Of a stretch of DNA of 12,477 nt, positions 1-7,580 are shown in pieces. The notes beneath the pieces were generated by a model. The model ran no database searches. It had not been told where the DNA came from and saw only the letters and a program-made list of their open reading frames with translations. The stretch comes from an uncultured Porphyromonadaceae bacterium (GTDB lineage: Bacteria > Bacteroidota > Bacteroidia > Bacteroidales > UBA11471), in contig URHG01000054.1 of assembly GCA_900547555.1 (NCBI GenBank), forward strand, positions 1 through 12,477, read 5' to 3'. Made by a program: the position numbers and the translations under genes. How positions within the stretch are numbered: position 1 is the stretch's first letter; each line of letters opens with the position of its first letter.

Positions 1-200
1 TCGTGGGCAAAAACTGCATCATCGGCGCGGGTGCGCTGGTGCCGGAGGGCATGGTCATCCCGGACGGCTCGGTGGCCGTGGGCGTGCCCGCAAAGGTCAT
101 CAAGAAGGTGAGCCCCGCACAGGTCGAGGCCAACCTGCACAACGCCGCCCACTACGTGGAGCACGGCAGAGTGCACGCAGCACAGTGCAAAATGGATTGA
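1..200 (+). CDS. Gamma-carbonic anhydrase-like hexapeptide-repeat protein, C-terminal part
   Basis: This is the 3' end of a gene whose start lies before the window; the reading frame is open from the first bases and stops with TGA at 198-200. The visible 65 residues begin in left-handed beta-helix repeats (CIIGAGALVPEG, then VIPDGSVAVGVPAKVIKKV), the closing coil typical of YrdA/CaiE/PaaY-type gamma-carbonic anhydrase homologues and hexapeptide acyltransferases. A helical tail containing EANLHNAAHYVEHG follows, where such proteins pack a C-terminal helix. The histidines of the metal site lie upstream and cannot be seen, so carbonic anhydrase activity is not shown; a small-molecule acyltransferase is the alternative. 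Family assignment is fairly sure, function is not. Confidence 0.75.
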   Translation, partial: VGKNCIIGAGALVPEGMVIPDGSVAVGVPAKVIKKVSPAQVEANLHNAAHYVEHGRVHAAQCKMD

Positions 201-259
201 CCTTTTGCGCCTGCTGTGTTATGCTGAAAAAGAGCGCATTTGCGCAACGGAGGAATTTT

Positions 260-1246
260 ATGCAGATATTCACCCGACGCGACTTTTTGAAAGGCTCCAG
301 CGCACTGGTACTGGCAGCTGCCGCTTCCGGCTTGCTGTGCGGTGCTGCACAGGCACCTGCTGAAGCCGTTCCTATGACAGAAACGGTCGGGGGACTGGTG
401 GTGCACACGGTCCGTGCTTTTGCAAAGGATTATGGACACAATTTCCGGCGTTTAGAGATCCATTTCGACCTCGAAAACCGCAATGATTTTCCTGTGTATT
501 TTCATCAGGAAAACTTTCTGGTGCATCTGGGCAATGTGCGCCGGGACACCTACGCCTACTTCAGCGGGCTGAACAAATGGAACGGCTCACGCTATATACA
601 GGATGTTCATCTGGAACCCGGAGAGTGCCAGACGATCTCTTACATCTGCAAGCTTCAGGCCGAAGATCTGGAAGCCGGTCTGCGGGCCGAAAACCCTGTT
701 CCATGGTGTATTGCGCTGCTTTACGGTCAGCAGCGGCAATCCTTTACAGGCTATCTGCTGCCTGACCAGTATAGTTCCGACTTTACCGCCGGGCCAGTGG
801 AGAGCACCGCGTTTCCTGCAGTGGGCGGCGTGCAGCTTTCTGAACTGTGGTGTGATGATTCCTATACCCAAAACGGTTTCTATTATCTTTCCTTTTATTT
901 TACGCTGCAAAATAAAAGCGATGTCGAGATTGCACTGCCTTTCAACGGATTGTCCGGAGGAGACGTGCTGGACAATTTCAGTATGAAGCTGGACGGGCAG
1001 CCAAAAGAGCATTACCGCTTGTACGCCTGCTCTCACAACACGATCTTCCGTCCGCAGGAGGCCGGTCATCTGGAGTCCCTGCAGGCCGGCGAAAGCCGGT
1101 TTGCCACAAAGGGGATCTATGTGACCAAGGAAGAATACGGTACCCTGTACACCGGCGGTCACACGGTGGAATTTACTTTTACCTGTAACGGTGAAGTTTT
1201 GACCCTGCGCGGTGACCCGCGCATCGGTATTTGGGAGTCTGTTTAA
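260..1246 (+). CDS. Tat-exported protein of unknown function with two beta-sandwich-like domains
   Basis: The start at 260 is chosen because GGAGGA (249-254) sits just upstream and because the protein then opens with a twin-arginine signal: TRRDFLKG at residues 5-12, followed by an alanine- and leucine-rich hydrophobic stretch to about residue 32. The 328-aa product is therefore probably exported folded through the Tat pathway. The mature part seems to hold two related modules, about residues 45-160 and 190-325. Each has a strand like LEIHFDLENRNDFPVYF or LSFYFTLQNKSDVEIALPF and a later stretch on an extended chain, resembling the DUF4352/DUF5067 class of Ig-like domains. I do not recognise the family and see no catalytic motif. 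It begins 59 bp after the preceding gene and could be co-transcribed with it. Confidence 0.8.
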   Translation: MQIFTRRDFLKGSSALVLAAAASGLLCGAAQAPAEAVPMTETVGGLVVHTVRAFAKDYGHNFRRLEIHFDLENRNDFPVYFHQENFLVHLGNVRRDTYAYFSGLNKWNGSRYIQDVHLEPGECQTISYICKLQAEDLEAGLRAENPVPWCIALLYGQQRQSFTGYLLPDQYSSDFTAGPVESTAFPAVGGVQLSELWCDDSYTQNGFYYLSFYFTLQNKSDVEIALPFNGLSGGDVLDNFSMKLDGQPKEHYRLYACSHNTIFRPQEAGHLESLQAGESRFATKGIYVTKEEYGTLYTGGHTVEFTFTCNGEVLTLRGDPRIGIWESV

Positions 1247-1282
1247 AAGCTTTCGTGCCTGCGCTATTTTCGCTTTTGATCT
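1247..1282. other. Left chimeric join: Firmicute sequence to Bacteroidales topB
   Basis: The Tat-protein gene ends at 1246. From 1280 onward the + strand reads as the interior of TopB in one open frame, but an in-frame TGA at 1277-1279 lies immediately before, and no start codon or ribosome binding site is available. The change of organism must fall within this short stretch. A GATC tetramer sits at 1278-1281, next to the first clearly TopB-like codon. This may be chance or a ligation scar. Confidence 0.7.
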
Positions 1283-2476
1283 CTTTACGAAAAAAAAGCG
1301 ACGACTTATCCCCGTGTCGACACGACTTATCTGAGCGACGACATATATCCCAAATGTCCCTCCATCTTGCAAGCCGTAGCATCGGTTTCAACGTATGCAA
1401 CATTTGTAAGCAGCCTTAACCTGCAAAAGCTGCCCAAATCGAAAAAGGTTTTCGACAACAGCAAGATTACCGACCACCATGCAATCATACCCACGCCGGT
1501 AAAGCCCTCCAACCTCACCGACATGGAGAAAAAAGTTTACGACCTGATCGCCCGTCGTTTCATTGCCGTATTTTTTCCCGATTGTAAAATTGCCACCACA
1601 ACCGTATTGGGTGATGTCAACAACGTGGCATTCAAAGCCACCGGTAAAGAGATTTTGGTACCGGGTTGGAGAACCGTCTTCGGAAAAGAAAGCGATACAG
1701 CAGAAAAAGATGACAACGAAAACGGTGTCCTGCCGCAATTCACCCAAGGAGAAAACGGACCCCACGTCCCTACTCTAAGTGAGAAATGGACTCAACCGCC
1801 CAAACTCTACACCGAGGCGACTTTGCTACGGACTATGGAGACGGCTGGTAAACTGGTCGAAGACGAAAGCCTGCGCGATGCGCTGAAAGAAAACGGTATA
1901 GGCCGCCCCTCCACCCGTGCAGCCATTATAGAAACACTCATCAGACGAAACTACATACGCAAAGAAAAGAAAAATCTCGTCGCAACGATTACCGGTGTCG
2001 AACTCATCGACACGATTCGGGAAGAATTACTGAAATCGGCTGAGTTGACAGGTATATGGGAAAATAAACTGCGCCGCATCGAACGAGGCGAATACAAGGC
2101 GGCGGATTTCCTTTCCGAGCTGAAAACAATGGTTACCCAAATTGTAAATGATGTCCGCAACGACAGTACTTACCGGACAATCACGGTAGAGGCGAAACCA
2201 GAAGAAATGCAGAAAGGGCAAAAAACAGACAAAAAAGAGAAAAACGATAAGGAAAAGAAAAAAACGACAGTCCGTAAAAATAAAAAAGAGTCGTCGGTCG
2301 ATGTTCCTATTTTATGCCCGTTATGCAAAAAAGGAACTATACTCAAAGGGAAAAGCGCTTACGGTTGTTCGGAATGGCGATCGGGCTGCAATTTCCGTTT
2401 GAACTTCGATACATGCCCTGCGGACGTAAGCGAAACAGAGCTCCGAAATGCCATCGCAAATTATCATCAATCCTAA
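1280..2476 (+). CDS. topB: DNA topoisomerase III, C-terminal fragment lacking its N-terminus
   Basis: Type IA topoisomerases relax and decatenate DNA through a 5'-phosphotyrosine intermediate. The fragment opens with SLYEKK and then TTYPRVDTTYLSDD. The tyrosine of TYPRVDT (1307-1309) matches the catalytic tyrosine of the family, so the active residue is kept while the whole Toprim domain and first half, roughly 300 residues, are missing. The toprim-distal core follows (KVFDNSKITDHHAIIPT, then GIGRPSTRAAIIETLI), then a lysine-rich linker (about 2210-2295) and one C4 zinc finger (CPLCKKGTILKGKSAYGCSE with a further CNF). An internal ATG at 1367 would begin after the active site and is not a plausible start. 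The style and the YPRVDTTYL version point to Bacteroidetes. The fragment is broken by the chimeric join, not by decay. Confidence 0.92.
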   Translation, partial: SLYEKKATTYPRVDTTYLSDDIYPKCPSILQAVASVSTYATFVSSLNLQKLPKSKKVFDNSKITDHHAIIPTPVKPSNLTDMEKKVYDLIARRFIAVFFPDCKIATTTVLGDVNNVAFKATGKEILVPGWRTVFGKESDTAEKDDNENGVLPQFTQGENGPHVPTLSEKWTQPPKLYTEATLLRTMETAGKLVEDESLRDALKENGIGRPSTRAAIIETLIRRNYIRKEKKNLVATITGVELIDTIREELLKSAELTGIWENKLRRIERGEYKAADFLSELKTMVTQIVNDVRNDSTYRTITVEAKPEEMQKGQKTDKKEKNDKEKKKTTVRKNKKESSVDVPILCPLCKKGTILKGKSAYGCSEWRSGCNFRLNFDTCPADVSETELRNAIANYHQS

Positions 2477-2489
2477 AAACGAACTTATC

Positions 2490-3008
2490 ATGCCGGCCAA
2501 TCCGAATGAAATTTTTCCGGTTGTCGATACCGACGGCCATGTCGTAGGGAAAGCCTCCCGAGGAGAATGTCATAATGGCAGTAAAATATTGCACCCCGTC
2601 GTCCATCTACAACTGTTCAATTCCCGAGGAGATCTTTACTTGCAAAAACGGGCTTTACATAAAGATATACAGCCCGGGAAATGGGATACTGCCGTGGGCG
2701 GCCATATCGACTATGGAGAAAGTGTAGAAAACGCCCTCCGCCGGGAAGCCCGGGAAGAATTGGGTATTACCGATTTCCAACCGGTACTCATTTGCAAATA
2801 CATTTTCGAATCGGACATAGAAAAAGAATTGGTACACACATTTTTCACGATTTACGACGGAAATATTATTCCCGATAACGATGAAGTAGAATGCGGACGT
2901 TTTTGGTCTATCCGGAAAATCGAAGCCTCTCTAAATAAAGAGATATTTACCCCAAACTTCGAAAACGAATACCAATCGATTTTGCACCGATTGCTCGTAT
3001 CACGTTGA
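2490..3008 (+). CDS. Nudix hydrolase (YfcD/isopentenyl-diphosphate isomerase-like)
   Basis: The Nudix box is perfect: GHIDYGESVENALRREAREE followed by LGI matches GX5EX7REUXEEXGU, so this is very likely a Mg-dependent hydrolase of a nucleoside diphosphate-linked compound. The N-terminal PVVDTDGHVVGKASRGECHN and HPVVHLQLFNSRGDLYLQKR resemble the YfcD-type subgroup that is often annotated as IPP isomerase-like. ATG at 2490 is preferred: it lies 13 bp after the topB stop and starts with the PANPNEIFPVVD segment where homologues begin. An ATG at 2448 would overlap topB by 29 bp and add 14 residues. The product is 172 aa, cytoplasmic, with no signal peptide. It is probably transcribed with topB. 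The substrate cannot be told from sequence. Confidence 0.9.
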   Translation: MPANPNEIFPVVDTDGHVVGKASRGECHNGSKILHPVVHLQLFNSRGDLYLQKRALHKDIQPGKWDTAVGGHIDYGESVENALRREAREELGITDFQPVLICKYIFESDIEKELVHTFFTIYDGNIIPDNDEVECGRFWSIRKIEASLNKEIFTPNFENEYQSILHRLLVSR

Positions 3009-3117
3009 TTCTTTTCTATCTATATAAAAGAGAGTATAACCGGTAGAAAGCAATTTTCCAATGTTCTGTATCTCAGAGACATCTCGATTTTCAATAACAC
3101 AGATATCCGGTAATATT

Positions 3118-3163
3118 AAGGAAAGAGGAGTTACACCGATTTGGGTGTAACTCCTCTTTCCTT
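3118..3163. terminator. Bidirectional terminator hairpin between convergent genes
   Basis: A perfect 20-bp stem (AAGGAAAGAGGAGTTACACC, 3118-3137) with a 6-nt loop (GATTTG) and its complement at 3144-3163. It lies between the Nudix gene (+) and the cbpM end (-), and its A/T-rich outer stem can serve both directions. The rest of 3009-3204 shows no gene. Confidence 0.75.
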
Positions 3164-3204
3164 GTAATCCTATCTTGATTCTCTACACAGAGAGTTTCTT
3201 TATT

Positions 3205-3507
3205 CTATTCCTCTTCAAAAGAGTGATAGAAACGAAGTTCATTTTGCAGTCGACGTACTTCTTCCCGCAAATCATCGATTTGGGAAAGCAAATGCTTAAC
3301 CGCCCCGATACCTTCCCTATTTATCGAAAGGTCGTAATACAAATGTACATAACGTTCGATTTCGGGCAGTTGAGCTACCGGGAAACATCTCGACTCGTTT
3401 ACAACCGTAATATCTATCAATCCGTCTTCTCCTAACATAAGAATGAAATCCGGTTCTATATTGCAACTTTTGCAATAATCCTTTATGAGAATGAAATCGT
3501 TCAGCAT
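3205..3507 (-). CDS. cbpM: Chaperone modulator CbpM
   Basis: A 100-aa protein that fits CbpM, the small MerR-HTH-like partner that binds the J domain of CbpA and inhibits its co-chaperone activity. The fold shows a short N-terminal strand/helix region (DFILIKDYCKSCNIEPDFIL), a middle EIERYVHLYYDLSINREGI segment, and a C-terminal coiled helix (LLSQIDDLREEVRRLQNEL). This is the family pattern of HTH core plus terminal coiled coil. It starts 21 bp after the cbpA stop on the same strand, the usual cbpA-cbpM operon order. The length is normal for the family. Confidence 0.87.
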   Translation of the reverse strand: MLNDFILIKDYCKSCNIEPDFILMLGEDGLIDITVVNESRCFPVAQLPEIERYVHLYYDLSINREGIGAVKHLLSQIDDLREEVRRLQNELRFYHSFEEE

Positions 3508-3528
3508 AATCTACTCGTTTTAGATGTT

Positions 3529-4455
3529 TCAGCTCTTCCGCAGTTGCTCAAAAAGCTCTTTCTGTTTTTCCGAAAGACGGGTAGGTATCGTTACATGATA
3601 AGTAACGATAAGGTCTCCAGCTTTTCCTTCTTCCTTGTACAAGGGAAATCCCTTCCCTTTCAACCGCACCTTACTTTCACTTTGAGTTCCCGGTTGCACC
3701 TTCATTTTCACTTGTCCGTTAAGGGTATTCACAATAACGTCTCCGCCCAAAACAGCCGTGTACAAATCGATATTCAAATCGGTATAAAGGTCATTTCCTT
3801 TCCTTTTAAATACAGGATCATCTTGTACGATGAACGTTATATAGAGATCGCCGGCCGGAGCCCCATTGGCACCTTTCCCGCCATGACCTTTCAACTTGAT
3901 TACCTGACCATTTTCTACACCGGCCGGTACAGTAATCCGCAACGTCTCACCATTGACGGTAAAGGTTTGCTGATGTGTAACCGCCGCCTCCCGCAATGTC
4001 AATGGCAATTCGGCTTGAATATCCTGTCCCCGGTACTGTCCACGTCCGAATCCGGCAGAAGCCCCATGCTTTCCGAAAAGTTCCTCGAAAAAGTCTGAGA
4101 ATCCGCTCTCATTTCCGCCGAAGCCACCCGAAAAATGCGTACCGTCGGTCGAATACCAATAACCGCCATCTTCCCGAGCTGTACCACCTCGTGTGCTATA
4201 GGCTTTCTGTTGAGCCTCAAACTCATCGGCATGTTTCCAATGTTCACCGTAAGTATCGTACTTTTTCCGTTTCTCGGGATCGCCCAATACTTCATTGGCT
4301 TCATTCAACTGTTGGAATTTCTCTTTTGCCGAAGAGTCATTTGGATTCAAATCGGGATGATATTTGCAAGCCAGTTTCCGATAGGCTTTTTTTATATCTT
4401 CCTGACTCGCATTTTTATCAACGCCTAATATTTTGTAATAATCAATATATGGCAT
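3529..4455 (-). CDS. cbpA: DnaJ-type co-chaperone CbpA (J domain, no zinc finger)
   Basis: A J-domain co-chaperone that stimulates DnaK ATP hydrolysis and delivers unfolded clients. Residues 1-70 form the J domain (DYYKILGVDKNASQEDIKKA, HPD at 33-35, then an ANEVLGDPEKRKKYD helix). A Gly/Phe-rich linker spans about 95-145. Two beta-rich client-binding domains with the hinge motif VPAGVENGQVIKLKGHGGKG fill the rest. No CxxCxGxG repeats are present, so this is a class B (CbpA) rather than a classical DnaJ. At 308 aa it has full family length. It is first in an operon with cbpM. The upstream 326 bp are gene-free and carry a repeat cluster that may control it. Confidence 0.93.
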   Translation of the reverse strand: MPYIDYYKILGVDKNASQEDIKKAYRKLACKYHPDLNPNDSSAKEKFQQLNEANEVLGDPEKRKKYDTYGEHWKHADEFEAQQKAYSTRGGTAREDGGYWYSTDGTHFSGGFGGNESGFSDFFEELFGKHGASAGFGRGQYRGQDIQAELPLTLREAAVTHQQTFTVNGETLRITVPAGVENGQVIKLKGHGGKGANGAPAGDLYITFIVQDDPVFKRKGNDLYTDLNIDLYTAVLGGDVIVNTLNGQVKMKVQPGTQSESKVRLKGKGFPLYKEEGKAGDLIVTYHVTIPTRLSEKQKELFEQLRKS

Positions 4456-4781
4456 ATCGTTAGGATTTAATCATATTCACTGTACCTCTCCCGCTACATC
4501 GGGAACCGATACTGCAAAAGAGAAAACAAACTGTATGCCGCAAGAGATACCCGTAGAAAAAATTCCCGATTCTTAACGCATTTCCTCCCTATCACCACGT
4601 CTTTTTAGAAAAGAAAAGTCTTACTGACAGCTTACAGACAAGCCTACTGACAAAATCAGACATTCTGACATTCAGACGTTTTATAAAACAAAATTCGTCA
4701 TTCCCCGCTTCCACCGAAACCGAGCAATAAACCTTGCCGATCCCTACATCACGCTATCGGAAACAGAACAACGACACGGAA
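4456..4781 (-). promoter_or_regulatory. Gene-free upstream region of the cbpA-cbpM operon
   Basis: The 326-bp stretch between the PL11 lyase stop and the cbpA start has no credible ORF. It must contain the cbpA promoter on the minus strand. I could not assign a convincing Bacteroidetes -33/-7 pair. The main structure is the short repeat cluster listed separately. Confidence 0.45.
4624..4677. repeat. Cluster of six CWGACA-type short repeats upstream of cbpA
   Basis: On the + strand CTGACA or CAGACA (last copy CAGACG) begins at 4624, 4635, 4647, 4657, 4665 and 4673. The distances are 11, 12, 10, 8 and 8 bp, so the first four copies lie near one helical turn apart. The cluster sits about 170-230 bp upstream of the cbpA start. 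It may be a binding array for a regulator or a transcript structure; the role is inferred only from position. Confidence 0.45.
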
Positions 4782-6647
4782 CTATCGGCCATAACGGTCG
4801 GGCAGATAAAAACCGAGATGAGGCGGCTGATTATAGGCTACATTCTGCCATACTATACTCATACGATAAAGGGGATCATGCATAAGCGTAGGTATGCGAT
4901 AACCGGTAGGCAGGGTTGTCGTAAATATAACCAAATCCGATGCCGTTTCACGATCCCATAAGATAACCTCCTCCCGCCAATCACCCAAAATATCGGCGCT
5001 CAACGAAGGTGTCTTCTTAGAACCGTTACATGAAGACACCGATTGTAAATCTCGAAAATCGACCATTTCTTCACATCTTTTTCTTTGGGGATTCCATTTG
5101 CTGATACGGGTACCATCGAGGAGTTCATCGTACAAATCTCCGTCCCAATAAATACGGAAATTCAAAGGAATACGCCCCCGGGCGATAGACTCGAAGCCAT
5201 CGGTAGAATATATTCTCGGTGATGCTTTCGAGCAAAATTCAAAACCTCGATGGTCGGGATCGATGTCGGCGGCAATCCCTCGCCCGGTATCTTCATTATC
5301 TTCTTCACGATACAAAATTTCTCCTGTCACGGCATCACGCACATCGGCTCCGCCTATATCTTCATGTACCATGAATATCTCCAACCCCTTTCTGTCGGGT
5401 ATGAGATCCGAAACATGCAAAGCATCTCCGTGTCCCAAACCGGTACGATGCAACACGTTTCCATCGTGATCGAGTACGGCAGAGCCGTAAATAATCTCAT
5501 CGCAACCGTCATGATCGACGTCGGCTACCGCGAGGCTATGTGCCCCCTCGCCGTAAAGGCCCTCTCCTTTTTTTTCCGAGCGATGCAACCAACGTAATTT
5601 CAACTCTCTTCCATCGAAATCAAAAGCCGCGACATAGGCCTGCATATAATATCCGCGACACATTACCAAACTCGGTTTCTCGCCATCGAGATAAGCGACA
5701 CATGCCAGATAACGTTCACTACGGTTGGCTTTTCTATCCCCCCAATCGTTCGTAATATCCCGTCTGGGAACATACGGAATCGTCGTTATCTCCGCCCCTG
5801 TTTCTCCATCGAATACGGTAAGATACTCGGGACCGGCCATAATCGTACCAACGACTTCATCTCCTGCCGGTGTACGGTAATCAGCAAGAGGGTCATCTCC
5901 GTCGAGAAGTACATATTTTCCCGTACCGTCGACCGTACCCGGGGCTGTCTTGCAGGCCACTTCGGAACGTCCGTCTCCATCGAGATCATACACCATAAAT
6001 TGTGTATAATGTGCACCGGCACGAATATTCTTTCCTAAACCGATACGCCACAACTGCCTGCCGTCGAGTTTATAACAATCAAGATACACTTCACCGGTAT
6101 ATCCTCGGAACGAATTATCCCGGGCATTGGTAGGATTCCATTTCACAATGATTTCGTATTCACCGTCACCATCGACATCACCCACGCTGCAATCGTTCGG
6201 TTCGTAACTGTAATGTTCCCCTTCGGGACGCTCCTCGACGCGCCCTCGGTTCACAGCCCGGAAAGGTGGAGTTACTCCATCGGCCGGACGATTGAGATGT
6301 ATGCGTAAAAACGGTTGTTCCCAACTCGACACCGCCGTAGAATGTTCGACCTGCTCTCCCCGACAAAGCGTCTTTACGACATACTCCGAAGTCGCGCTTC
6401 CCCCGGTATCGAAATAGTTCGTCAAAACAATAGGTTGAGAATTTACTTTCACTCCATCGCGGTAAAGATCGAAATAAGTACTATCGTCATCGGTAGAAAA
6501 AAGCCGCCAACTCACAAATACGCCTCCTTCGGTTTTTACGGCGACAAGACCCCGATTCAATTTTTCGGGAACAAAAGCGACACTATGGAGATAAAAAATC
6601 CCTACAAATATCCCTATCAACCAAACTATTCTTTTCCCTTTTTTCAT
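4782..6647 (-). CDS. Secreted rhamnogalacturonan endolyase, polysaccharide lyase family 11
   Basis: PL11 enzymes (YesW/YesX type) cut the rhamnogalacturonan-I backbone of pectin by beta-elimination. The 621-aa protein begins with a Sec signal (MKKGKRIVWLIGIFVGIFYL, cleavage near residue 24). An N-terminal beta domain follows (about 27-130: RGLVAVKTEGGVFVSWRLF and DLYRDG), then a beta-propeller with repeated calcium-binding loops DVDGDG (157-162), DLDGDG (221-226) and DVDHDG (376-381). Other family blocks are HYSYEPNDCSVGD, KTAPGTVDGTG, GEGAHSLAVADVD, GHGDALHVSD and the C-terminal ADILGDWREEVILW and HDPLYRMSIVWQNVAYNQPP. Length and order are complete. The N-terminal signal suggests periplasmic or surface action. 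No SusC/SusD or sugar catabolic gene is adjacent, so it appears as a single gene rather than in a polysaccharide utilisation locus. Confidence 0.94.
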   Translation of the reverse strand: MKKGKRIVWLIGIFVGIFYLHSVAFVPEKLNRGLVAVKTEGGVFVSWRLFSTDDDSTYFDLYRDGVKVNSQPIVLTNYFDTGGSATSEYVVKTLCRGEQVEHSTAVSSWEQPFLRIHLNRPADGVTPPFRAVNRGRVEERPEGEHYSYEPNDCSVGDVDGDGEYEIIVKWNPTNARDNSFRGYTGEVYLDCYKLDGRQLWRIGLGKNIRAGAHYTQFMVYDLDGDGRSEVACKTAPGTVDGTGKYVLLDGDDPLADYRTPAGDEVVGTIMAGPEYLTVFDGETGAEITTIPYVPRRDITNDWGDRKANRSERYLACVAYLDGEKPSLVMCRGYYMQAYVAAFDFDGRELKLRWLHRSEKKGEGLYGEGAHSLAVADVDHDGCDEIIYGSAVLDHDGNVLHRTGLGHGDALHVSDLIPDRKGLEIFMVHEDIGGADVRDAVTGEILYREEDNEDTGRGIAADIDPDHRGFEFCSKASPRIYSTDGFESIARGRIPLNFRIYWDGDLYDELLDGTRISKWNPQRKRCEEMVDFRDLQSVSSCNGSKKTPSLSADILGDWREEVILWDRETASDLVIFTTTLPTGYRIPTLMHDPLYRMSIVWQNVAYNQPPHLGFYLPDRYGR

Positions 6648-6909
6648 GATACGTTTCGCTATATTTTCTCTCTTAGACTGAATCTCTCGGGAAAAGTTTA
6701 TTTCCTCTGTAAAAATATCTTTCTCGATGACTACCGAAAATCAAACAGCAAACATCTATACTCCAAACAGTATGAGAAAAATACTCATAGAAAAGTATCG
6801 ACTGCCCCTCGTGGTAGCACATTCTGTCATGCCGAAATATTAGAGGGAAATCCCGCACTATTGGTGGGGAATTATTTACTTCACTCTGGCTCTCCAAAAT
6901 GAGTCCTTT

Positions 6910-6960
6910 ATAAAGCCAATGCCCCCTGCCGAAAAATTCGGCAGGGGGCATTGGCTTTAT
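6910..6960. terminator. 24-bp perfect stem-loop downstream of purN
   Basis: Left arm 6910-6933 and right arm 6937-6960 are exact complements with a 3-nt AAA loop; the stem contains GCCCCCTGCCG. It lies 9 bp beyond the purN stop and upstream of the PL11 gene, all on the minus strand, so it probably ends the nrdDG-purN transcript. No long U-tract follows, which is common for Bacteroidetes terminators. The remainder of the 6648-6969 gap (about 260 bp) must hold the PL11 promoter; I see no convincing promoter elements and no gene. Confidence 0.65.
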
Positions 6961-6969
6961 CCTCAATAA

Positions 6970-7569
6970 TCAATCTCCTACGGATATTTCTCCGGATAAA
7001 ATACGCTGCATGGTCTCTACCAAGAACGTATGTTCCCGTCCCAATACGCGAGCGGCCAATGTATCGGGCGTATCGTCGGGTAAAACAGCGACCCGGGACT
7101 GCGCTACAATCTCTCCCCGATCGTACGACTCATCGACACGGTGTATCGTTACGCCCGATTCCTTATCGCCGGCCGCAATTACCGCCTCATGCACGTGAAT
7201 GCCATACATACCTTTACCGCCATAACGAGGCAATAGTGCCGGGTGGATATTGAAAATACGGTTATGGTACCGCCTCAATACCGAAACCGGCAACATGCGC
7301 ATATAGCCCAGCAATAAAATAAGCTCGGTATCGTGCGTTTCCAAGACCGATAGCATTTTTTCGGCAACGGCCTCTTCGCTGCTTTCGGTCTTGGTACTGA
7401 TATGATAAGCGGGTATTCCGGCACAGCGGGCTCGTTCCAATGCAAATGAAGTCGAGTTGTTACTGATGACCGCACCTATGCAGGCAACAAGACGACCTTC
7501 GGAAACCGCATCGATAACGGCTTGCAGATTGGAACCGCCATGAGAAGCGAAAACAGCTATATTTTTCAT
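6970..7569 (-). CDS. purN: Phosphoribosylglycinamide formyltransferase
   Basis: PurN transfers a formyl group from 10-formyltetrahydrofolate to GAR in purine synthesis. The 199-aa protein has the family start (KNIAVFASHGGSNLQAVID, a phosphate-binding loop), ISNN at 36-38, and the catalytic triad: Asn107 and His109 in FNIHPALLP, Asp146 in HRVDESYDRGEIV. GYMRMLP and the PRYGGKGMYGIHVHEAVI loop are typical. It starts 11 bp after the nrdG stop, so nrdD-nrdG-purN reads as one minus-strand unit that links anaerobic dNTP supply with purine synthesis. Length is normal and nothing looks damaged. Confidence 0.96.
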   Translation of the reverse strand: MKNIAVFASHGGSNLQAVIDAVSEGRLVACIGAVISNNSTSFALERARCAGIPAYHISTKTESSEEAVAEKMLSVLETHDTELILLLGYMRMLPVSVLRRYHNRIFNIHPALLPRYGGKGMYGIHVHEAVIAAGDKESGVTIHRVDESYDRGEIVAQSRVAVLPDDTPDTLAARVLGREHTFLVETMQRILSGEISVGD

Positions 7570-7580
7570 CGAAAGAGATT

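Noticed and set aside
587..1372. Minus-strand ORF of 261 aa opposite the Tat protein
   Set aside because: It runs through the chimeric join, lacks a start signal, and the plus-strand frame has an RBS and a clear Tat signal.
3118..3163. Possible riboswitch or CRISPR-like repeat
   Set aside because: It is a single simple stem-loop between convergent gene ends, and no repeated unit or aptamer-like multi-stem structure is present. I found no CRISPR array anywhere in the window.
3544..4463. Plus-strand ORFs opposite cbpA
   Set aside because: They are antisense shadows of the conserved J-domain and client-binding regions.
6315..6902. Plus-strand ORF of 195 aa opposite the start of the PL11 gene
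   Set aside because: It is the antisense shadow of a well-conserved PL11 N-terminus and has no RBS or family motif.
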